64,000 nt of DNA from Emcibacteraceae bacterium (GCA_021774795.1 JAJFIR010000047.1:50748-114747), one strand, 5' to 3'. Positions 34,131-44,412 are shown, numbered from the stretch's first letter. Notes: generated by a model not told the origin, from the sequence alone. Made by a program: numbers and translations.

Positions 34131-34922
34131 TTAAGAAATTTTCTTAGCCACAAACCCGCTGAATAAACCCGCAGAAATGGCAACGAAAACAGCGATAATG
34201 CCGTAAAATGGCGGATAATCGTGGGCGAAATTATAGATCACCCGTTCGAACCCTCCTTTATCAACAAGCAGGTCAGTTCGGTGATTGATGATCACGTTGC
34301 CATCGCGCACAAGATAGACATCTGCTTTATAGTTTCCTACCGGCATATTTGAGGGAAAATTAAGATTGGCTCTAAATAGTATCTCATCTTTAACGGTAAC
34401 GTTACCACTGCTCTCCAGGTAAAGTCCTTTTTCAATCATATTTCTAATTAGGGCTTCTTTATATTCCGCCGTTTCTTCACCCGTCTCGCTTGCTATTTCC
34501 AAATTATCTAGTCCTAAGCTGAATTCAATTTGCTTTTCCTTTGATATAAATTCATTTAATGGACGGGTGGATCCGATGACATAATATCCAGGAATATTAT
34601 TTAATCTGTAACTTTCATTGTTAACCCATATCCCGGCCACTTTTTCTTTCTTACGAATAACAAGATCAGTAGGTTCACTTTGGACAACGACAATAATATC
34701 ATAGCCTAACCCTTGCACAGAAATTTCATCTGTCTGAAGGCTTTCGGTTGCAAAACGTTCGAGCGCACCAAAAAGAAGAAGCTCGCTGCCCGAAAACTGA
34801 GAGGTAATTTCAATCACGTGCTGCGAGAGGTCTGTTACAAGAGTTTCTGCGCGCGCTGGCAAAAATGACAACATCAAAAATGCTACTGATGGGACCAAAT
34901 TTCGAATGATTTTATTACACAT
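34131..34922 (-). CDS. TIGR02186 family membrane-anchored protein
   Basis: The 263-residue protein has a signal peptide (VAFLMLSFLPARA), a beta-rich extracytoplasmic part and a single C-terminal helix (about residues 235-255). The blocks SGSELLLFGALE, DIIVVVQSEP and VWVNNES-like WVNNESYRLN are those of the TIGR02186 (Alph_Pro_TM) family found in alphaproteobacteria next to TauE genes. The function is unknown. I use ATG 34922; GTG at 34925 is possible. It follows the TauE gene by 5 bp and would be its partner. Confidence 0.82.
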   Translation of the reverse strand: MCNKIIRNLVPSVAFLMLSFLPARAETLVTDLSQHVIEITSQFSGSELLLFGALERFATESLQTDEISVQGLGYDIIVVVQSEPTDLVIRKKEKVAGIWVNNESYRLNNIPGYYVIGSTRPLNEFISKEKQIEFSLGLDNLEIASETGEETAEYKEALIRNMIEKGLYLESSGNVTVKDEILFRANLNFPSNMPVGNYKADVYLVRDGNVIINHRTDLLVDKGGFERVIYNFAHDYPPFYGIIAVFVAISAGLFSGFVAKKIS

Positions 34923-34927
34923 CACTC

Positions 34928-35854
34928 TTAATGCCCTTCCACAGCGATTGGCGAAACGGTGAATAGCTCTTGAGGCTCTACTATCAGATCAAAAGCCATT
35001 TTTGCACACACAAGAAGCACCATACCAGCAAGCAGGATACGAAGCTGTTCACCCTTCAATTTAGCACCGAACACGGCACCAATCTGGGCACCAATAACGG
35101 CTGCCGTTAACAGTATTACTGCCAAAACAACATCGACGGTTTGTGTGTTTATTGAATGAAGATATGTTGCAGCTGCCGTGACAAATGTAATTTGAAAGAG
35201 AGATGTTCCAATCACCACATTAGTCGGCATGTGAAGTAAATAAATCATCGCGGGTACCATAATAAAGCCGCCGCCAACTCCCATTATCGCCGCAAGAACG
35301 CCAACGAGAGCACCAATAGCAACTGGCATAATCACGCTGATATACATTTTTGACTTTCTAAACCGCATTTTAAAAGGCAGCGCATCTATCCAAGTGCGCT
35401 GGCGTCGACCGACGACAACAGCTTCTCCTCTGCTGGCGCGCAGCATGCTACGTATACTTTCCACAAACATTAATCCACCTACGCTGCCAAGAAAAACCAC
35501 ATATGCAAGTGAAATCATTAAATCAACTTGGCCAATCGAACGCAAATATGTGAAGATCATCGCACCAAAATAGGTCCCGACAATACCCCCACCAATTAAC
35601 ACGAGACCCATTTTAAAATCCACACCGCCCCGGCGCCAATGCGCCACGGCACCCGATACAGACGCGGCGGTGATTTGGTTTGCTTCAGTTGCCACCGCGA
35701 TGGCAGGCGGGACGCCAGAAAATATTAGAAGTGGTGTCATCAAGAACCCGCCACCAACACCAAACATACCTGATAAAAAACCCACACCACCGCCCATGGC
35801 TAAAAGAACAAAAATGTTCATGGATAACTCAGCTATGGGCAGGTAAATCTGCAT
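34928..35854 (-). CDS. TauE/SafE family sulfite/anion exporter
   Basis: A 308-residue permease with the repeated TauE blocks GGGVGFLSGMFGVGGGFLMTP near residue 20 and LVGVLAAIMGVGGGFIMVP near residue 175, and about eight transmembrane helices. Family members export sulfite or related sulfur compounds and, in some cases, import. The pair with TIGR02186 is a recurring alphaproteobacterial arrangement. The start MQIYLPIAEL is the usual one in relatives, though the ribosome-binding site is weak. Confidence 0.87.
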   Translation of the reverse strand: MQIYLPIAELSMNIFVLLAMGGGVGFLSGMFGVGGGFLMTPLLIFSGVPPAIAVATEANQITAASVSGAVAHWRRGGVDFKMGLVLIGGGIVGTYFGAMIFTYLRSIGQVDLMISLAYVVFLGSVGGLMFVESIRSMLRASRGEAVVVGRRQRTWIDALPFKMRFRKSKMYISVIMPVAIGALVGVLAAIMGVGGGFIMVPAMIYLLHMPTNVVIGTSLFQITFVTAAATYLHSINTQTVDVVLAVILLTAAVIGAQIGAVFGAKLKGEQLRILLAGMVLLVCAKMAFDLIVEPQELFTVSPIAVEGH

Positions 35855-36212
35855 AATAAAAACTATTTAATTTGGTGTTTATAAAATTTTTGCCACAATT
35901 CACGTTTACATATATGGCAAACACTGACGATAAGCATCAATCTTTGGCCTTATATAGACCCAAAAAGACCATCCTGCAAGCGAACAATCTTAACTTGATT
36001 TAATCACACTCAAAGCAGATTTTCGCTCGGACAAATTTGTGCGGACATTAAATCATTAACTTCAATCATTGCGAAGCTTGTTTCAACATAGTCACAATAA
36101 AAGTTCTTGTATAACTATTGATATATTAGTGATAATATTTACCTCTAAATATAGAGCAAAAAACAAATGGATGCCCTACTCTATAATAATAACGCTAAAA
36201 TGAGGATTTCCA
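35855..36212. other. Intergenic region, promoters of TauE and beta-oxidation operons
   Basis: A 358-bp AT-rich gap between two divergent operons. It must hold both promoters. I find no convincing fatty-acid regulator palindrome, no RNA element and no gene. A GAGGAT site precedes the acyl-CoA dehydrogenase ATG. Confidence 0.4.
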
Positions 36213-38003
36213 ATGCCTACTTACAATGCCCCTATCAAAGACTATCAATTTCTCATGCATTCTGTTTTTAATCTTCAGCAATATAACCATATGGAAGCGT
36301 ATAAAGAAGCAACCCCTGATTTAGTAGACGCCGTCCTGGAAGAAGCCGCCAAGCTTACAGAAAATATATTCCAGCCGATCAATCAAAGTGGTGGTGAAGA
36401 GGGCTGCCATCTTGAAAATGGTGAAGTAAAGACCCCAAAAGGGTTCAAACAGGCCTACGATCAATTCGTTGAAGGCGGTTGGCAAAGCTTAACCGGAGAT
36501 CCCCAATACGGTGGACAGGGCCTTCCGATGAGCCTTGGAATTGCCCTGAATGAAATGATGGTTTCATCAAACTGGGGGTTGGCTATGTATCCAGGTCTTA
36601 CCAAGGGTGCGTCGGAAACCGTAAGAACCTGGGGTTCGGATGAACAAAAAGATCAATACTTACCCAAAATGATATCCGGAGAATGGCCAGGTACCATGAA
36701 CTTAACCGAACCCCATTGCGGAACGGATCTTGGGTTACTGCGAACCAAAGCCGATCCAAACGATGACGGATCGTACAGTATTACCGGGACAAAGATATTT
36801 ATTTCCGCCGGCGATCATGACCTGACAGAAAATATTATTCATCTGGTTCTAGCGCGCATTGCCGGCGCACCGGAAGGAACTGACGGTATAAGCCTATTCA
36901 TCGTGTCAAAATTCAATATTAATGATGACGGTTCATTAGGAGAGCGGAATGGTGTGAGCTGCGGATCACTTGAGGAAAAAATGGGCATTCATTCGAACGC
37001 AACATGCCTTTTGAATTATGACGGCGCAATAGGGTATTTGCTTGGCCCGAAAAATAAAGGTATGCGCGCCATGTTTACAATGATGAACGAAGCACGACTT
37101 GGTGTCGCTGTACAAGGGCTTGCCATCGCGGAGGTCGCCCAGCAAAACGCTGCTGACTATACTAGAGAACGCATCCAGGGCCGCGCGTTAACCGGGGCAA
37201 AGTTTCCGGACGATGATGCCGATCCAATTATAGTTCATCCAGACGTAAGACGCATGCTTATGTCCAATAGAGCCTTCACGGAAGGCGCCAGAGCAATGGC
37301 ATTATGGGCCGCAATCCAGTCTGATATTACTAATAATAGTGAAGATGAAGAAGCACGGGAAAAAGCTGATGATATGCTCGCGTTATTAACGCCCGTGTTA
37401 AAATCATATATGACCGATCAAGGCGTCGATGCCGCAAGTCGAGCAATGCAATGTCTTGGCGGACATGGATATATTAACGAATGGGGAATGGAGCAATTTT
37501 TGCGCGATGCACGGATTGCGCCGATCTATGAAGGCACTAACGGAATACAGGCTATGGATCTGGTTGGCCGTAAATTACCGCGAAAAAATGGCGAAGTGAT
37601 AAAAGCATATTTTAACATGGTTCAATCTTTTATAGATGATCATAATGATAATCCAGACATGGAACATTATACAACGTTACTCGACAAAGCTTTAAAAAGA
37701 CAACAGGCAGCAACAATGTGGCTTATGCAAAATGCGATGGGAAAGCCGGATCACGCGGGTGCCACGGCACATTATTATTTGAATCTTATGGCACTGGTTA
37801 CGATGGGGTATTTCTGGGCTACGATGGCATATAAAGCGAAAACAATGCTCAAAGAGAATAAAGGCGATACTGATTTCCTGAACAACAAAATCATCACGGC
37901 GGATTTTTTCTTCACCCACATCTTACCTGAAACAACAGCACTCAGAATTAAAGTTGAAGCCGGTGCAGACGACGTTATGGCGCTTGATGCCCAATCTTTC
38001 TAA
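36213..38003 (+). CDS. Acyl-CoA dehydrogenase
   Basis: A 596-residue flavoprotein of the acyl-CoA dehydrogenase family with an extended C-terminal domain. MNLTEPHCGTDLGLLRTKA forms the FAD and substrate contact, the catalytic base is in DARIAPIYEGTNGIQAMDL near residue 430, and GGHGYINEWGMEQFLRDARI is the helix before it. The C-terminal addition after residue 465 marks the long-form enzymes used in fatty acid beta-oxidation. It introduces the first double bond into acyl-CoA. Ten bases separate it from the thiolase gene. It leads a three-gene operon. Confidence 0.92.
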   Translation: MPTYNAPIKDYQFLMHSVFNLQQYNHMEAYKEATPDLVDAVLEEAAKLTENIFQPINQSGGEEGCHLENGEVKTPKGFKQAYDQFVEGGWQSLTGDPQYGGQGLPMSLGIALNEMMVSSNWGLAMYPGLTKGASETVRTWGSDEQKDQYLPKMISGEWPGTMNLTEPHCGTDLGLLRTKADPNDDGSYSITGTKIFISAGDHDLTENIIHLVLARIAGAPEGTDGISLFIVSKFNINDDGSLGERNGVSCGSLEEKMGIHSNATCLLNYDGAIGYLLGPKNKGMRAMFTMMNEARLGVAVQGLAIAEVAQQNAADYTRERIQGRALTGAKFPDDDADPIIVHPDVRRMLMSNRAFTEGARAMALWAAIQSDITNNSEDEEAREKADDMLALLTPVLKSYMTDQGVDAASRAMQCLGGHGYINEWGMEQFLRDARIAPIYEGTNGIQAMDLVGRKLPRKNGEVIKAYFNMVQSFIDDHNDNPDMEHYTTLLDKALKRQQAATMWLMQNAMGKPDHAGATAHYYLNLMALVTMGYFWATMAYKAKTMLKENKGDTDFLNNKIITADFFFTHILPETTALRIKVEAGADDVMALDAQSF

Positions 38004-38013
38004 GGATTAAACT

Positions 38014-39219
38014 ATGACCGACGCATATATTTTTGATCACGTACGAAGTCCCAGAGGACGAGGCAAAAAAGATGGTAGCCTTCATAGCGTGACACCAATA
38101 GATCTTTTGACGCAAATGTTAGTTGCGCTAAGAACAAGAAATGAATTCGATGTAGCTGCTGTTGATGATGTGATTGCGGGATGTGTTACAGCTGTGGGTG
38201 AACAAGGTGGTAATATTGGTCGCTTTGCCGCCATAATGGCGGACTATGGCGATGGTGTTCCGGGACTGCATGTGAATCGGTTTTGCGCTTCGGGTCTTGT
38301 AGCAGCCAATTATTCCGCAGCGCGCGTTATGGCCGGGCAAGCGGACCTTATGATCGGATGCGGCGTTGAAAGCATGTCACGTGTTCAAATGGGGTTTGAC
38401 GGTGGTGCATGGCTTTTTGATCCGCAAGTGTCCAATAAAATTGGCACTGTGCTTCAGGGTATCAGTGCCGATATGATTGCAACTAAATATGGGTTTAGCC
38501 GCAAAGATTGCGACGAATATGCCGTATTAAGCCAGCAACGTACAAAGAAGGCATGGGATAAAGACCGCTTTAAAAATTCGATCATTCCGATCAAAGATAG
38601 CATAGGCCAAATTCTTTTGGATCATGACGAACATATGAGACCGGAAACCACCATAGAAGACCTTAGTAATTTGAAAAGCTCATTTAATGATATGGGGGAA
38701 TTGGGCTTTGATAGCGTTATAATGCAGAAATACCCCGAAATTGAGCAGATGAACCATGTACATCATGCGGGTAATGCCAGCGGTATTGTAGACGGTGCTG
38801 GCGCGATACTGATTGGTAGCAAAGAGAGCGGGCAAAAATATGGATTGAAACCTCGCGCACGACTGATTTCATTTGCCGATATAGGTACCGACCCAAGTAT
38901 CATGCTCACGGGGCCCGGTGAAGCCGCCCGAAAAGCACTCAATAGAGCTGGTCTTAAAAAAGAAGATATTGATGTTTGGGAAGTAAACGAGGCGTTTGCT
39001 TCGGTTGTGCTGCGGTTTTGTCAGGAAATAGGACTATCCATTGAAGACGTGAATGTAAATGGAGGCGCCATTGCGATGGGCCATCCGTTAGGTGCAACAG
39101 GTAATATGCTTCTGGGTACCGCACTTGATGAGCTGGAACGCACCGATAAGAAATACGCTCTTACGACGTTATGTGTCGCAGGTGGTATGGCAACAGCAAC
39201 GATTATTGAACGGGTTTGA
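38014..39219 (+). CDS. fadA: Acetyl-CoA acyltransferase (beta-ketothiolase)
   Basis: A 401-residue thiolase. The nucleophilic Cys is in NRFCASGLVA near residue 90. His is in NVNGGAIAMGHPLGATGN near residue 355, and the acid Cys is in TLCVAGGMA near residue 387. It cleaves 3-ketoacyl-CoA to acetyl-CoA and the shortened acyl-CoA, or runs in reverse. It sits between acyl-CoA dehydrogenase and the FadJ-like multifunctional protein with 10-bp gaps on each side. A specialised substrate is possible, but the context favours general beta-oxidation. Confidence 0.92.
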   Translation: MTDAYIFDHVRSPRGRGKKDGSLHSVTPIDLLTQMLVALRTRNEFDVAAVDDVIAGCVTAVGEQGGNIGRFAAIMADYGDGVPGLHVNRFCASGLVAANYSAARVMAGQADLMIGCGVESMSRVQMGFDGGAWLFDPQVSNKIGTVLQGISADMIATKYGFSRKDCDEYAVLSQQRTKKAWDKDRFKNSIIPIKDSIGQILLDHDEHMRPETTIEDLSNLKSSFNDMGELGFDSVIMQKYPEIEQMNHVHHAGNASGIVDGAGAILIGSKESGQKYGLKPRARLISFADIGTDPSIMLTGPGEAARKALNRAGLKKEDIDVWEVNEAFASVVLRFCQEIGLSIEDVNVNGGAIAMGHPLGATGNMLLGTALDELERTDKKYALTTLCVAGGMATATIIERV

Positions 39220-39229
39220 GGAGGAACAG

Positions 39230-41389
39230 ATGACAAATAAAGCTATAAAAATAAATATTGGTTCTGACGGTATCGCCCTTCTCTCTATCGACGTTGAAGG
39301 CCAGTCAATGAACGTTATTAATGAAGAATTCATTAGTGATCTGCAAGCCCACATTAAAACCATAATGAGCGATGAAAAGATAATAGGAGCGGTTATATCA
39401 TCGGGCAAGGACAATGCTTTTCTTGCCGGTGCCGACCTTAATATGGTGCTTGGAGATCTTGCGATGCGAGATAGTGCCACACCAGAAGAGCTGTTCCAGT
39501 CTTCATATTCGTTTAACAAATTATTTCGCGCCCTTGAAACATGTGGAAAACCAATTGCGGTTGCCATTAATGGATTAACGCTTGGTGGCGGACTAGAGCT
39601 TGCAATAGCATGCCATTACCGTGTTGTCGCGGATAACGAGAAAATCAAATTAGGACTTCCTGAAGTTCAGGTTGGGCTTATACCCGGCGCGGGAGGTACA
39701 CAAAGACTACCGCGGTTGATGGGTATTCAACTTGCACTTCCTTATTTATTACAAGGCAAAAATATGACGCCGAAACAGGCGCTTTCAAACAATGTGATAC
39801 ATGAAATTGCCCCAGCGGGCGAAATTATTGATAAAGCGAAGGCGTGGATTCTGAACGGTGGCAAAGCCGAACAGCCATGGGATCAAAAACGATTTAAAAT
39901 ACCCGGCGGACAGGGCGTATTTGATCCCAATATCGTTCAGACATTCATGGGCGCACCGGCCATGACACAAAAACAAACGAAGAATAACTATCCGGCAACA
40001 GTTGCTATTCTTTCTGCGGTGTTCGAAGGACATCAACTTCCTTTCGATACTGCGCTTCAAATTGAAAGTAAATATTTCACGCAACAAATTACAGGTGACA
40101 TTGCGCCAAACATGATCCGCACACTTTTTGTTAATAAAAACAAAGCCGATAAACTTATTCGGCACCCGAAAAACATACCGGAAATGAAAACCAAAAAGCT
40201 AGGCATGCTTGGCGCAGGTCTGATGGGAGCCGGCATAGCATACGTCTCTGCTAAAGCAGGCATCGAAGTTATATTGCTGGACCGAGAATTAGATTATGCT
40301 GAGAAAGGTAAAGATTACTCGAAAACGATTTTGGACAAAGGCATTAAACGAAAAAAAGTAACACAGGAAAAGGCGGACCAGATATTAAGCTTGATAAAGC
40401 CAACCACCAATTATGCGGATTTGGAAGGATGCGATCTTATTATTGAAGCGGTCCTCGAAGATCCAAAAGTTAAGGCGGATGTCACAAAAAAAGCAGAAGA
40501 GATCATTCCAGCGGACTGCATATATAGCTCGAACACTTCAACGCTTCCCATAAGTATGTTGGCAAAATCTTCGCGCGATTCTTCGAAATTTATTGGTATT
40601 CATTTTTTCTCACCGGTAGACAAAATGCCTTTAGTCGAGATTATTTTGGGTAAAGAAACCGGCGAAGAAGCCCTTGCAAAAGCACTTGATTATGTGCGAC
40701 AAATTAGAAAAACTCCGATTGTCGTTAATGACAGCCGCGGTTTTTATACGAGCCGCTGTTTCATGACTTATCCTGTTGAGGCATCCAACATGTTATCAGA
40801 AGGGATTTCACCTGCGCTCATTGAAAATAGCGGTGTTTATGCTGGTATGGCTGTCGGTCCATTTGCCGTTAATGATGAGGTGGGGATTGAGTTAAGTTAT
40901 CATATTGGCGAAGCGACAAAAGCGGCGTTGGGCGACGTTTATAAAGAAGAAGCATGTGACGGCGTTATTAAAAAACTGTTTGTTGATCTTGGACGTAAGG
41001 GTAAAAAAAATCGCAAAGGATTCTACGATTATCCCGAAGACGGGAAAAAATTCCTGTGGCCTGGCCTTGCCGACCATTATCCTTTGGCAGCCGAACAACC
41101 AACACAAGAAGATGTCACTAAAAGGCTTATGTACCGCCAAGCATTAGAAGTCGTCCGCTGCATGGAGGAAGATGTCGTTACAGTGCCCGAAGACGCTGAT
41201 ATTGGGGCGATCTTTGGTTGGGGTTTTGCCCCATGGACGGGTGGACCGCTTAGTATGATCGATACGATCGGTATTGATAAGTTTGTTACAGAATGCGACG
41301 CCCTGAGTGAAAAACACGGCCCTGCCTTCAAAATACCTGATTCATTGAGAAAAATGCAAAAGGAAGGAAAGCAATTTTACTCACAATAA
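39230..41389 (+). CDS. fadJ: Multifunctional enoyl-CoA hydratase / 3-hydroxyacyl-CoA dehydrogenase
   Basis: A 719-residue fusion. The N-terminal crotonase domain (about 1-190) has the oxyanion blocks FLAGADLNM and LTLGGGLELA and the catalytic Glu in LGLPEVQVGLIPGAGGTQRLP. The dehydrogenase begins around 310 with the NAD-binding GMLGAGLMGAGIAYVSA, and IGIHFFSPVDKMPLVEII follows. The catalytic sequence is completed in the final domain. I start at ATG 39230 with GAGGAGGAACAG upstream; the longer frame overlaps the thiolase gene. It performs the second and third steps of beta-oxidation and depends on the two genes before it for the others. Confidence 0.92.
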   Translation: MTNKAIKINIGSDGIALLSIDVEGQSMNVINEEFISDLQAHIKTIMSDEKIIGAVISSGKDNAFLAGADLNMVLGDLAMRDSATPEELFQSSYSFNKLFRALETCGKPIAVAINGLTLGGGLELAIACHYRVVADNEKIKLGLPEVQVGLIPGAGGTQRLPRLMGIQLALPYLLQGKNMTPKQALSNNVIHEIAPAGEIIDKAKAWILNGGKAEQPWDQKRFKIPGGQGVFDPNIVQTFMGAPAMTQKQTKNNYPATVAILSAVFEGHQLPFDTALQIESKYFTQQITGDIAPNMIRTLFVNKNKADKLIRHPKNIPEMKTKKLGMLGAGLMGAGIAYVSAKAGIEVILLDRELDYAEKGKDYSKTILDKGIKRKKVTQEKADQILSLIKPTTNYADLEGCDLIIEAVLEDPKVKADVTKKAEEIIPADCIYSSNTSTLPISMLAKSSRDSSKFIGIHFFSPVDKMPLVEIILGKETGEEALAKALDYVRQIRKTPIVVNDSRGFYTSRCFMTYPVEASNMLSEGISPALIENSGVYAGMAVGPFAVNDEVGIELSYHIGEATKAALGDVYKEEACDGVIKKLFVDLGRKGKKNRKGFYDYPEDGKKFLWPGLADHYPLAAEQPTQEDVTKRLMYRQALEVVRCMEEDVVTVPEDADIGAIFGWGFAPWTGGPLSMIDTIGIDKFVTECDALSEKHGPAFKIPDSLRKMQKEGKQFYSQ

Positions 41390-41491
41390 GAGTGATTAAA
41401 TGTTGCATGAAAAAGTCCCATATGGGATATAAATCGTATTGAGTAATTATTTTAATAAAAGAATACTATCAAATTAACTCAGGGAGCAAAC

Positions 41492-42085
41492 ATGAAAAAT
41501 GTCAATATTTTTATCGGCACAGTTATCACACTGGCCGCAAGCATCATAATTTCAAACTCAGCACTAGCAGACTGGACATTAGATGCAGGTAATTCGAACC
41601 TCTCATACGGAACAATAAAAAATGGTATGATTGGTGAAAGCAATAGTTTTAAAACAATTTCCGGTTCCATCGACGACAGCGGACATATTAACATAGATAT
41701 TGATCTGGCATCTGTTGATACGCAACTCGAGTTACGTGACGAACGGATGAGAGATATTGTTTTTAAAGTTGCGGGCAATCCTTCAGCAAAACTGTCGGGC
41801 GATATGAGCCTACAGGCACATAACGATCAAGAGGTGGGCACAAGCAGGGTGATCGAAGCAACCATCGGTGTAGAGCTTGTAGGTGAAAAAGTCGATCACG
41901 ATGTTATGCTGGTTGTTACGAGACTTGCTGAAAATAAAGTTATGGTGACACCGCATGGTGTTATATTCATCGATGCAGATGACTATGACCTACTTGACGC
42001 GCTTGAAGAACTACGTGTTTTGGCTGGTCTTGATACCATTGAATCGGTCGTTCCAATGTCATTTTATTTGACTTTTACAAAATAG
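41492..42085 (+). CDS. YceI family periplasmic protein
   Basis: A 197-residue secreted protein. The signal peptide ends after ALA near residue 26. The body has the YceI lipocalin-like beta pattern WTLDAGNSNLSYGTIKNG, FKTISGSIDDSGHINIDIDLASVDT and RDERMRD. YceI proteins bind isoprenoid or other amphipathic compounds. It is followed after 13 bp by an outer-membrane beta-barrel protein, so both may act in envelope maintenance. The start ATG has AGGGAG upstream. It is preceded by the palindrome TCCCATATGGGA at 41416-41427. Confidence 0.8.
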   Translation: MKNVNIFIGTVITLAASIIISNSALADWTLDAGNSNLSYGTIKNGMIGESNSFKTISGSIDDSGHINIDIDLASVDTQLELRDERMRDIVFKVAGNPSAKLSGDMSLQAHNDQEVGTSRVIEATIGVELVGEKVDHDVMLVVTRLAENKVMVTPHGVIFIDADDYDLLDALEELRVLAGLDTIESVVPMSFYLTFTK

Positions 42086-42098
42086 GATAAGAAAAATA

Positions 42099-43082
42099 AT
42101 GAATAGTACGATTTGCAAGACGGCCCTGATATGCGGTCTGTTTTGCCTCCCCGTTCTTCCGAACATTGTCCACGCAGAAGTTACTCCAGAACAATTTAAT
42201 CTCCTTATGACCGCCGCAAAAAAAGACGGTGGTACGGATTTTAACGTTCTGGTGAATTTGCTCGTCGCTACGCACCCGGATGATGAGGTAGAAATCAGGG
42301 AAGTTGCTGCACAGATATTGTCGGCTAATCCACCTGTGGCAGAAGCACCAACGCCGCCGCCTGCGCCGACACCAACGCCAATTCCCGTGGAAGGGACAAT
42401 TCTTTCTGATGACGGTGCCGATGCACTTTCTCGATCCTTCTTACAAGGATGGGAGAAAGAAGTTGAAATTAATGTCTTATATTCAACGGGTAATACCAGC
42501 CAAAAATCATTTGGTGCCGCTACTAAATTCGAGAGAGAATCGGGGCGATACCACCAAACGGCAACCACTTACTTTGATTTTAATAGCAGTAATTCTGTAA
42601 CCAACAAACGTCGTTACGGCATTGCCTATAAAAGCGATTATAGCATAAACGAAGTTTCATATGTAACCGGCTTCGCGAGCATTGAGGGTGATAGTTTTGG
42701 ACCTTTTAATAAACGATTTGCAGTTAATGCGGGTTACGGGCTTCGAGTTTTTGACAATGATACTTATAAATGGAGTATTGAAGCAGGGCCGGCCATGTTG
42801 ATTGAGAAACCAATTGCAACAGTAAGCTACGAGACCACGTTGACTGCATTTGCCAGCAGTCTTTTTACATGGGCTATTAATGAACGTAATGAGTTTGAGA
42901 ATGAAACTAAAATATATGTAGGTAATAAAGTCGTCCTTGAAAATAAGTCAGATTATAAAGTACAAATCAGCGGTGCGTTAAGCGGCAAGCTTTCCTTTGA
43001 CGTCCTTTATAATAGAGATGCCCCAATTGGACGTAAAAAAACCGACACCATCACCCGCATCGGAATTCTTTACGATTTCTAA
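42099..43082 (+). CDS. DUF481 family outer-membrane beta-barrel protein
   Basis: A 327-residue outer-membrane protein of the YdiY-like salt-stress group. A signal peptide (to about residue 26) is followed by a helical region, a Pro-rich linker (APTPPPAPTPTPIP, about residues 82-96) and an antiparallel barrel ending in a C-terminal aromatic (GILYDF). The conserved motif of the barrel is LQGWEKEVEINVLYSTGNTS at about 115-135. The function is unknown. The linker is longer than usual in the family. It is probably co-transcribed with the YceI gene. Confidence 0.8.
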   Translation: MNSTICKTALICGLFCLPVLPNIVHAEVTPEQFNLLMTAAKKDGGTDFNVLVNLLVATHPDDEVEIREVAAQILSANPPVAEAPTPPPAPTPTPIPVEGTILSDDGADALSRSFLQGWEKEVEINVLYSTGNTSQKSFGAATKFERESGRYHQTATTYFDFNSSNSVTNKRRYGIAYKSDYSINEVSYVTGFASIEGDSFGPFNKRFAVNAGYGLRVFDNDTYKWSIEAGPAMLIEKPIATVSYETTLTAFASSLFTWAINERNEFENETKIYVGNKVVLENKSDYKVQISGALSGKLSFDVLYNRDAPIGRKKTDTITRIGILYDF

Positions 43083-43114
43083 TATAATTCCTCGTAGTAT
43101 AGTAGCTGTGGGGC

Positions 43115-44412
43115 TTACACCAAGGCCTGTTTCAGTACTGCTATCATCTGATCCACATCTTTATTTGTAGTAAACATATGATTGGAAATTCGGATGGCAT
43201 TATACTGAGGAAGTGTTTTAATAATAATTTTCTGTTCGCGCATTTTATTATACAGCTCACGGTTATGTAATTTCTCATCAAGACTGAAACTCACAATAGC
43301 CGTGGATAGCTCCGGCACATCATTACTTATAATTTCCAATCCATCTATTCCCTGAAGTTGTTGTTGGCAATATTGTGCAAGTGCCATGCATCACAATATT
43401 GTGCAAGTGCCATGCATCTTTTTTCGATGCGCTGCTGGCCGATTGCCATATGCCAATCAAGAACATCGCCAAACCCAATAATTATAGGAGCGTTTCTAGT
43501 ACCGGATGAGGCGGAATACGACCTATATCCCGTAGATATAAAAACATTGTTAATTTTATTCTGTATTGCTTTTCGCAAATAAAGTATGCCCGTTTCTTTT
43601 GGCCCCAAGATCCATTTATGGCCACTACAGGCGTAGGCATCACAGCCCATATCATGAACATCTACCTCAATCATTCCCGGTGCCTGAGCACCATCAACAA
43701 CAAAAAGAATTTCTTTATCAGCAATAAGTTCCGATACTTCCTTTATTGGCATCCTAAGCCCGGTGACAGTTTCAATATGGCTAAGAAGTAACAATTTTGT
43801 TTTATCGGTTATGTTTGATTTAATTAAATCAAGCAACTGCTGTTTACTTTCAATGGGAACCGGCATCGTTATTTTCTTGATAACAGCGCCCTTTGTCGCC
43901 GCTAAAAAATTAAGGCCAGTTTTTGCGCCGCCATGCTCATGATTGGTGGTAAGAATTTCATCGCCTTCCTTCCAGTCAATCGCCGAACAAATCATACTGA
44001 TCCCTTCGGTTGTATTACGGGTCAGGATAATCTCATCTTCGTCTGCACCAAAGAATTTCGCTGCTTTTGCCCTTGTCAGTTCCATTTCATTACCCATTGG
44101 TCCAAAATTTTCTGCTGCGGGATTCATTTCCAAGCGGTGCATTAACGCCGTTACTTTTTCAACAATTGCCGTTGGGGAAGGTCCCAATGTGCCAGTGTTC
44201 AAATAATTCAGATTAGGATCAACCAGAAGCTCGCTGCGGACCGCAGCAAATAATCTATCGTCATCATAATTCTTACTATCGTTAAAATCGATGCCTTGCG
44301 CAATTGCTTTAGTTTGACTTGCACCGGCAACCGCAAGTAGGCTTAGTGCCGAGCCTTTAATAAAACTGCGGCGCGTATTGAGTAATTTATTTTCGCTTAA
44401 TATTTTATCCAT
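43115..44412 (-). pseudogene. Class V aminotransferase (isopenicillin-N epimerase-like), Tat-exported, broken by a 26-bp tandem duplication
   Basis: The N-terminal part (from ATG 44412) has a twin-arginine signal (TRRSFIKGSALSLLAV) and a class V PLP-enzyme core. This includes DGAQAPGMIEVDVHDMGCDAYACSGHKW in the region of the PLP lysine (SGHKW). The frame then runs MALAQYCDAWHLHN to a premature stop. A second frame (43115-43387) begins with the same MALAQYC and continues into the normal C-terminal domain. The cause is a 26-bp tandem duplication at 43368-43419, two near-exact copies. Removing one copy restores a single frame of 423 residues. The enzyme family includes isopenicillin-N epimerase and cysteine desulfurase-like proteins; the substrate is not known. 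The break looks recent because nothing else is decayed. Confidence 0.85.
43368..43419. repeat. 26-bp tandem duplication
   Basis: Two head-to-tail copies, 43368-43393 and 43394-43419, matching at 25 of 26 positions. Both begin CAATATTGTGCAAGTG and continue CCATGCATC. The period of 26 is not a multiple of three, so it shifts the frame of the aminotransferase gene. Confidence 0.9.

Noticed and set aside
43345..44412. Aminotransferase frame as a complete stand-alone gene
   Set aside because: It ends in a junk peptide created by the 26-bp tandem duplication; the true C-terminal domain is in the next frame, so I call one broken gene.
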